Positions 43,312-48,629 of a DNA stretch of 48,629 nt are shown here, piece after piece. Position numbers and translations under genes: made by a program. The DNA lies in the NCBI GenBank assembly GCA_031275735.1, contig JAISOJ010000035.1, forward strand, positions 1-48,629, written 5' to 3'. The notes under the pieces are model-generated. The model was not told the origin of the DNA, did not search any database, and worked only from the letters and a program-made list of their open reading frames with translations. The DNA is from Dysgonamonadaceae bacterium (GTDB lineage Bacteria > Bacteroidota > Bacteroidia > Bacteroidales > Azobacteroidaceae). Numbering within the stretch: position 1 is the stretch's first letter; each line of letters opens with the position of its first letter.

Positions 43312-46164
43312 TCATGCATGTTGTATATGCTCAATTAATTTCCTGTAAATTACATTCTTTCTCAACAATTCCTCGTTCCCGATAATATGCAGTTGTTTTC
43401 TCGCTCGTGTCAATACAACATTCAATTTCCGGTCGATGATGTTACCGTTTTCTTCTACTTTATTAGGCAAAGCAGCTAGTTGCCAATCGTTTTTCACACA
43501 AAAAGAATAAATAATAATGTCTTGTTGACTCCCTTGAAACCGTTCGACCGTATCAACCGTAATTTCCGAGAAAGCATCAATGCTCGTTTCTTGCAAATAT
43601 TTCCGTATCAGGGCGATTTGATTGCGGTAAGGAGTAATGATACCTAAACATTGCGGATGAAACGTTTCTCCGTTCGACAGATAATATTCGTATATCTCCT
43701 TGCAAATCGCAACTACTTGAGTGGCTTCTCGGCTATTAGATTTATTGGAAATATCTTTTTCATAAGGTTTTACAGGATAAAAGCGCAAACGCTTGAAAGG
43801 ATAATTTGTTTCCAATTGATGGGGAAGCCCGGCACATTCCAATCGTCCTTCGTAAAAATGTTGCGAAGGGAAAGCCGAAATTTCCGGGTGCATTCGGCCT
43901 TGCCTGAAAAGAAAATCGTAAGCTTGAGTAATACCCGCTTCGCTGTATTTTCGGAACAAACGTTCAAACAAGGAATTGCTCAGATCGGTTAAACCTATTG
44001 CATGAAGCGAAGGTTCGTTTACTCGGCTTTCCTCTTTGGTTTGTAAGACAATCGCTGGTAATTGTTTGTGATCGCCAATCAAGACAAATCGCTTGACGGC
44101 GTTTTCGCCCGATTTTGTTTTAACAGATAATATACCTAAAAGATGCGGTTCTAATAATTGTGTCGCTTCATCAATAATAGCCAAATCAAATTGTTTCAAG
44201 TTAAACAATTCCGCTTTATTCCAAACGGAAGCGACTGTTCCTGCAAAAATCCGGCATTGCCGGACTACTTGAGCTACTTCGCTCCGGTTGTTACATGACT
44301 CCAACTGTTTTTCCAACAAATAAGAACGGAACTCCGGATCGCAATTCAATTCGTTACCTATCCGGATAAATGAAAGCGCCGGACGAATATCCTTCAACGC
44401 TTTGCAAATCTCATCCACCGCCCGGTTTGTATAGGATAACAAAAGCAGATTGGTCTCATTTTTTTGAATTTCAGATACAACCATTTGCTTCAAACTTCGA
44501 GACGTTTTTCCCGTTCCCGGAGGACCAATTAAAAGAAAAGCTTCGTTTTCTACCGGAAACCGTTTACATAAAAGCAAGTCTTTCCGATCTTGATTAGCCT
44601 CCATAAAACAGGATAAAGCCTTAAACATGCCTATATAAGTGGAATCTATGTAATCGTGCATGACGGCGTAAAACGAATTTTCTTTCCAAACAGCAGGATT
44701 CTTTTGTCGATAGCGAAGTCTTATTTTCAGATGGTTATTTGTCCATGATTCAATGGCTCCCTTGAATACCTGCCGGTTGTTCACTTGATCGGATTCGGCG
44801 TTTCGTTCATACAGAATAATCGCATCTCCTATCCTGAAATTAGGTAAATACAAGTCTTTATATTCCGGAATTACTAACGTGATGGTATGCGATTTTGCTG
44901 CCGCCTGATTGTCGACGATTTTCAAATCGTAAAGAATTTCGCCCGCCGTTAGCATATCTTCTATTGAAGCATTCCATAAAATAGAAGCTCTTTTAACGCC
45001 TTCGTATTCTCGTTCACCGACTTTCGACAGCCATAATTCCTTTGTGACAAAAGTGTATAAACGAAGTAAATATTCTTTTTCCGTTTCTTCCAAAAGTGTC
45101 CAGGCGGTTTTGAATTTATCAATAGAGGGTCGGAGGTAATTGTCAAAAAACCGACCGGAAAGGCCAATGGTATTCAAATGGTCGGCGTCCATGTTTTCCA
45201 ATATTTTTTTTGTATAACTGCATCGGTTCTCTTTTTGAATTTTGTACTCCAATGCAACAATCCGGTTACGCAGATGAAGCGCGTCGGCCAAATGTTTCCG
45301 CGAATGTCTTTCTTTACTCAACACAGGGTATTTGGAATAGAGTAAATAGGAACGTACGTTTTCAGGATCTAAATCCAAATTAAATTCCAGGATCGCCAGA
45401 TAGAGAATCATTTGGATGTAATGATTCAATGCCGAACGCATAAATTGCCCTCCGTTGCGATAATCTTCTTCTGCCTTACCCGATTTCAATTCAATAAAAT
45501 CGGAATAATCGCAAGCCATAATATCCAAACGACCTTGTAATCCTAATAAGTTGGAAATGAAGGAAGGTTCAAGCACAATCTTTTCCCTGTCGATGCCTGC
45601 CCGAGGAAACATTTCTTGCACCACTTTCTGTATATGGTTGAAATGCATTCGGCAATTCGAGAAGAAATCACTTTCCAATCGGCTGTTTTTCATATCTTTA
45701 CATGCAGTAAATTCAAATGCTAAAGTTCGAAACAGTTTTTTCAGGGAAATTATGTAATCCACCGGATGATTTGTTTCTTCATTGACAAACTCATCAATGA
45801 AAAAATTCGCCGTATTTCCTAATAAAATGGGCGATGTATTTTCTCTGTTTTGCAAACGGCTCAAAATAGCATTCAACGGATGATGACCGTAAGGGCGGAA
45901 ACATTCGGCTAAAAAACTGATATCAACCAGATAGTCCGGTTCGATAATAAAAAATTCAGCTTCTATATTTTTTCCTTCTATTTTATCAATATTTAATAAA
46001 TTAATGACAGTTCCCTGAGAAATAAAAGGCGATAGTTCTTCCCATTCTTTTCGTTGGATTTCATTACAACGGAAGAAAATTTTTTCATTTTCAATCGTTT
46101 GAGCTATTAATGTATTTTCCTGCATCTCCCGGAAAATAATCCGAAGTGATTTTGTTTGTTTCAT
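43312..46164 (-). CDS. Dna2-like nuclease-helicase fusion
   Basis: A 950-aa cytoplasmic protein. The N-terminal half contains a PD-(D/E)xK nuclease: GRLDIMACDYSDFIELKSGKA with D214, E225 and K227, then YIQMILYLAILEF as the QxxxY-like motif. The C-terminal half is a superfamily 1B helicase of the DNA2/NAM7/UPF1 group: Walker A GPPGTGKT at 547-554, Walker B IIDEATQLLEPHLLG, IGDHKQLPAIVLQ, LFRQGRMHPEIS, TVERFQGSQQDIIIYS and LNVVLTRARKQLHIIGN. The layout parallels eukaryotic Dna2, suggesting processing of branched DNA or ends. A defence role is possible, but the gene stands among housekeeping genes with no accessory partner. Its own -7 box is at 46196. Confidence 0.9.
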   Translation of the reverse strand: MKQTKSLRIIFREMQENTLIAQTIENEKIFFRCNEIQRKEWEELSPFISQGTVINLLNIDKIEGKNIEAEFFIIEPDYLVDISFLAECFRPYGHHPLNAILSRLQNRENTSPILLGNTANFFIDEFVNEETNHPVDYIISLKKLFRTLAFEFTACKDMKNSRLESDFFSNCRMHFNHIQKVVQEMFPRAGIDREKIVLEPSFISNLLGLQGRLDIMACDYSDFIELKSGKAEEDYRNGGQFMRSALNHYIQMILYLAILEFNLDLDPENVRSYLLYSKYPVLSKERHSRKHLADALHLRNRIVALEYKIQKENRCSYTKKILENMDADHLNTIGLSGRFFDNYLRPSIDKFKTAWTLLEETEKEYLLRLYTFVTKELWLSKVGEREYEGVKRASILWNASIEDMLTAGEILYDLKIVDNQAAAKSHTITLVIPEYKDLYLPNFRIGDAIILYERNAESDQVNNRQVFKGAIESWTNNHLKIRLRYRQKNPAVWKENSFYAVMHDYIDSTYIGMFKALSCFMEANQDRKDLLLCKRFPVENEAFLLIGPPGTGKTSRSLKQMVVSEIQKNETNLLLLSYTNRAVDEICKALKDIRPALSFIRIGNELNCDPEFRSYLLEKQLESCNNRSEVAQVVRQCRIFAGTVASVWNKAELFNLKQFDLAIIDEATQLLEPHLLGILSVKTKSGENAVKRFVLIGDHKQLPAIVLQTKEESRVNEPSLHAIGLTDLSNSLFERLFRKYSEAGITQAYDFLFRQGRMHPEISAFPSQHFYEGRLECAGLPHQLETNYPFKRLRFYPVKPYEKDISNKSNSREATQVVAICKEIYEYYLSNGETFHPQCLGIITPYRNQIALIRKYLQETSIDAFSEITVDTVERFQGSQQDIIIYSFCVKNDWQLAALPNKVEENGNIIDRKLNVVLTRARKQLHIIGNEELLRKNVIYRKLIEHIQHA

Positions 46165-46195
46165 CGAATAGAAGCGGATGTTGATTTTTATTCTG

Positions 46196-46203
46196 CAAAT
46201 GTA
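46196..46203 (-). promoter_or_regulatory. -7 element for the nuclease-helicase gene
   Basis: The minus strand reads TACATTTG, an exact TAnnTTTG match, 32 bp before the ATG. Confidence 0.5.
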
Positions 46204-46308
46204 CGAGATAAAAACGAACTTTCTAAGGAGATTCCCAAAAACCGGCCGGAAATCTCTACACTATCTGCCAAGAGCTTATTAACAAAGGCTGTTCAATAAT
46301 TTTCTCCT

Positions 46309-47655
46309 TTACTCCCCTTCACTATAAGCGATCTCGCCATGCTGAGAAATATCAAGACCAATAGCTTCGTCTCCTTCCATTACACGTATCCCCACCAGCT
46401 TGTCAATGATTTTGAATAAAACGAACGTCATTAATCCACTGAAAATAACGGTAGTAACATTTACAATAGCTTGGATTCCCAATTGCTCCCAATCGCCATA
46501 TAAGGCGCCTTGCCGCCCTCCTTCTCCTGTAATAAATTGTGTAGCAAATATTCCGGTAAGAATAGCACCTACAAAACCACCCACGCCATGTACCCCAAAA
46601 GCGTCGAGTGAATCGTCGTATTTCAATTTAGGTTTTATATATGCGACAAAAAGATAGCAGATACAAGCAGCCAGCAATCCGATACATAAAGAACCTAAAG
46701 CATCAACGGTTCCAGCTGCCGGGGTAATTGCTACTAAACCGGCAACAGCGCCGGTACAGAATCCTACAACTGTTGCTTTTTTATTAATGACCCAATCCAA
46801 AATCATCCATGTCGCCGATGCCACAGCAGTAGCTAGATGAGTAACAAGAAAAGCATTAGCGGCTAAGCCATCTGCTGCAAGACCGCTTCCGGCATTGAAT
46901 CCGAACCAACCCAGCCACAACAATGCGGTCCCGATGACTACAAAAGGAATATTATGCGGAGTAATCGGTTGCTTGCCAGGCACATAATCTTTCCTGCGCC
47001 CTAACAAAACGGACATAACCAAGGCAGAGATACCGGCATTGATGTGTACCACCGTACCTCCTGCAAAATCAATAGCGCCTAAAGTACCCATCCAACCGCC
47101 TCCCCATACCCAATGGGCTACTGGATTATAAACTAAAACCGCCCATAAAACAGCAAATAACAGAAATCCTGAAAATTTGATTCTTTCAGCAAATGCACCG
47201 ATAATCAATGCCGGAGTAATTACAGCAAACATACATTGGAACAAAACAAAAATAATTTCAGGGATATTACCTGTTGTAAGCGTATTCAGCGTCAGCCCTC
47301 GTAAAAATAATTTATCAAATCCACCGATGATTGTTCCCGCAGGATGATCATTCATGAATCCGGTTCCAAAAACGGCGCTATAACCGTAAACAATCCATTC
47401 GATGCTGATAACAGAAACAAGAACAAGGCATTGCATTAAAATACTTAACACATTTTTTTGACGTACCAATCCTCCGTAAAAAAAAGCTAACCCCGGTATA
47501 GTCATTAACATAACTAATATTGTAGCTACAATAATCCATGCTGTATTTCCGGTATTTAAAACTTGTACATCTGCGGTCATTTCCTGAGCCATAAGCGCTG
47601 GGCTAAATAATAAAGATGCTATCATTATAAAATATTGGGTGCTATTTTTTTTCAT
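46309..47655 (-). CDS. amtB: Ammonium transporter
   Basis: A 448-aa inner-membrane Amt/MEP/Rh channel with an N-terminal signal-like helix (to about LMAQE) and eleven core helices. Family signatures: IPGLAFFYGGLVRQKNVLS, AFAERIKFSGFLLFAVLWAVLVYNPVAHWVWGGGWM, GGTVVHINAGISALV (pore His) and DAFGVHGVGGFVGAILTGIFA (second pore His). The short C-terminal tail (VRMEGDEAIGLDISQHGE type) is the usual GlnK docking site. It follows glnK by 35 bp in one operon, so uptake is gated by the nitrogen state of the cell. Confidence 0.97.
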   Translation of the reverse strand: MKKNSTQYFIMIASLLFSPALMAQEMTADVQVLNTGNTAWIIVATILVMLMTIPGLAFFYGGLVRQKNVLSILMQCLVLVSVISIEWIVYGYSAVFGTGFMNDHPAGTIIGGFDKLFLRGLTLNTLTTGNIPEIIFVLFQCMFAVITPALIIGAFAERIKFSGFLLFAVLWAVLVYNPVAHWVWGGGWMGTLGAIDFAGGTVVHINAGISALVMSVLLGRRKDYVPGKQPITPHNIPFVVIGTALLWLGWFGFNAGSGLAADGLAANAFLVTHLATAVASATWMILDWVINKKATVVGFCTGAVAGLVAITPAAGTVDALGSLCIGLLAACICYLFVAYIKPKLKYDDSLDAFGVHGVGGFVGAILTGIFATQFITGEGGRQGALYGDWEQLGIQAIVNVTTVIFSGLMTFVLFKIIDKLVGIRVMEGDEAIGLDISQHGEIAYSEGE

Positions 47656-47690
47656 ATTTATTTTTCATTAAATTAAAAAGGGTTAGTTAA

Positions 47691-48035
47691 TTATTTGTTA
47701 TAAAGCGACTCATCTCCGGAATCACCGGTACGGATACGTATGGATTGTTCAATGGAAGATATGAATATCCTTCCATCGCCACTTTCGCCGGTATAAGCTG
47801 CTTTAAGAATAGCATCAATTGACTTTTCAACATTGACGTCTCTTACGACAAAAGATAAATAAATCCGGTCTATTGCATTAATATCGTATGCTATTCCCCT
47901 GAATATCAGACCTTGTTTTGCATCTCCCTGACCTTTAACGTCCCACCACGACAAAAATTCTATGTCTGCTTCGTGCAAAGCTTTGCGAACTTCCATAAAT
48001 TTTGACTTTCGTACAATTGCTTCAATCTTTTTCAT
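47691..48035 (-). CDS. glnK: PII-family nitrogen regulator
   Basis: A 114-aa signal protein that binds ATP/ADP and 2-oxoglutarate and blocks AmtB. KKIEAIVRKSKFMEVRKAL starts the fold; the T-loop reads WDVKGQGDAKQGLIFRGIAYDIN, in which Y50 aligns with the uridylylated Tyr51 of E. coli GlnK (F45 replaces Tyr46, which is not the modified residue). The B-loop AAYTGESGDGRIFI and the closing IRIRTGDSGDESL are canonical. The glnK-amtB pairing is near universal. Confidence 0.95.
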   Translation of the reverse strand: MKKIEAIVRKSKFMEVRKALHEADIEFLSWWDVKGQGDAKQGLIFRGIAYDINAIDRIYLSFVVRDVNVEKSIDAILKAAYTGESGDGRIFISSIEQSIRIRTGDSGDESLYNK

Positions 48036-48200
48036 ACGTAAAAAATTATAAATTATGAATTATGAATGTTCTATTATTGCGGAATTGAATCGCAATCCGC
48101 CAATGTTAACCCTTTCCGTAACCGCCATTCACTATTTTGCGGTTTATCACGGATGACTGCAACCACCTAAATCCAACGTTATTTTCTCTTTTTCATGGGA

Positions 48201-48208
48201 CAAAGATA
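48201..48208 (-). promoter_or_regulatory. -7 element of the glnK-amtB operon
   Basis: The minus strand reads TATCTTTG, an exact TAnnTTTG match, 166 bp before the glnK ATG. The implied long leader (48036-48193) holds no gene I can support. Confidence 0.45.
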
Positions 48209-48324
48209 ATTATTTTTTGAATAAATCGGCAAAAAATATATAAATTTGATCTTAAATATAGAAAATAACAATCATCTTTATATAATATTCCGTCTTTCTT
48301 TATCCTCTTGTAAAATGAACAAAT

Positions 48325-48455
48325 TTACTCCAGCGTCAGGGCAAACCTTAAGGTTTGATTAGTAAAATTGCGGCCGTAATACTTGGCAATCATGCGCAGA
48401 CAGGTGACGCCGTAGTCCATAGCATCGAGTTGAGGTAATAGGGAAAGGATTTCAT
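48325..48455 (-). pseudogene. C39-peptidase (bacteriocin exporter type) N-terminal relic
   Basis: The minus strand from 48455 reads MKSFPYYL; after a one-base shift near 48432 it continues QLDAMDYGVTCLRMIAKYYG, then RNFTNQTLRFAL, and stops at 48325. This is the start of the C39 peptidase domain found at the N-terminus of bacteriocin-exporting ABC transporters, whose consensus around the active site is Q-x-DAMDCG-x-TCLRMIAKYYG. The catalytic Cys is a Tyr here (TAC for TGC). Everything after about 40 residues, including the ABC part, is absent. It is therefore dead three times over: shifted, mutated and truncated. The remaining 48456-48629 shows no feature. Confidence 0.7.
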
Positions 48456-48629
48456 TTTAATTACAAATTACGAGATAATTTGGGGTGGTTCTTAATAAAT
48501 GTGTATAATAAAGCACTACTGACCGACTAAATATGAATATTGATTTTAAATTATTGTATATTAGATAGTTAATTTACTTCCTTAAGAATAGGGGTAGGTT
48601 TTCATTTACTTTTAGAGAATACAATATAT

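Noticed and set aside
47691..48035. Possible loss of the PII uridylylation site (Phe in the T-loop)
   Set aside because: Counting residues shows the Phe aligns with Tyr46 of E. coli GlnK, while the modified Tyr51 is kept as Y50.
48078..48169. A short minus-strand GTG frame (VVAVIRDKPQNSEWRLRKG) in the glnK leader
   Set aside because: About 30 codons, no homology I recognise and no separate promoter. It looks like chance or repeat-derived sequence.
1..48629. CRISPR array, tRNA or rRNA genes, complete insertion sequence
   Set aside because: No regularly spaced repeats, no cloverleaf-like gene and no intact transposase were found on either strand by reading. Small RNAs could be missed without a covariance search.

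Overview
The window is about 48.6 kb of chromosomal DNA from a Bacteroidota bacterium, most likely order Bacteroidales. The evidence is a SusC/SusD pair, many secreted proteins and lipoproteins, Bacteroidales-type gene neighbourhoods (LOG - DUF4271 - hemD-like - rnpA - yidD - tyrS), promoters with the Bacteroidota -7 motif TAnnTTTG, AT-rich spacers and few Shine-Dalgarno sites. No tRNA, rRNA or CRISPR array was recognised.

Layout. 1-1862: the 3' end of an HlyD-type efflux adaptor converging on ahcY. 2042-13930 (minus): a sugar-utilisation locus transcribed ribokinase > GRP-family sugar transporter > SusC > SusD > secreted tandem beta-sandwich protein > GH38-like secreted enzyme > secreted ADP-ribosylglycohydrolase. 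A divergent all-helical protein at 14152-15660 is a candidate regulator. The arrangement resembles the ribose utilisation system (rus) of Bacteroides thetaiotaomicron. The exported enzymes here suggest that ribose is scavenged from ADP-ribose-like or other ribosylated substrates. 15654-18720: a small AT-rich accessory patch with an IS21 istA relic, an HTH protein, three unrecognised genes (two membrane proteins and one soluble), a frameshifted glycine-zipper peptide and another small membrane protein, closed by a strong terminator.

18846-37925: housekeeping genes. These are LOG, DUF4271, uroporphyrinogen-III synthase, rnpA, yidD, tyrS, polyprenyl synthetase, a TlpA-like thioredoxin, cytidine deaminase, a GH73/LysM enzyme, a giant TPR-DUF3857-transglutaminase protein, a GT2, an OmpH-like protein, pepD, a beta-helix lipoprotein, an endonuclease/phosphatase-fold protein and an APC permease. 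38024-38370: remains of a radical-SAM DNA modification/repair gene. 38495-42195: an overlapping pair encoding an HTH-less sigma-54 activator and a hybrid histidine kinase with REC and HPt domains, together a complete phosphorelay. Then serA, a Dna2-like nuclease-helicase, and glnK-amtB for ammonium uptake. The window ends in a dead C39-peptidase (bacteriocin-exporter type) fragment.

A recurring theme is single-base damage: an in-frame stop in the 5' end of tyrS, a frameshift in the tlpA-like gene, a probable homopolymer slip before the 16.5-kb membrane protein, and shifted relics at 15.8, 18.1, 38.2 and 48.4 kb. Either the genome is actively decaying or the assembly carries indel errors. The tyrS case should be checked first, because that gene is normally essential.
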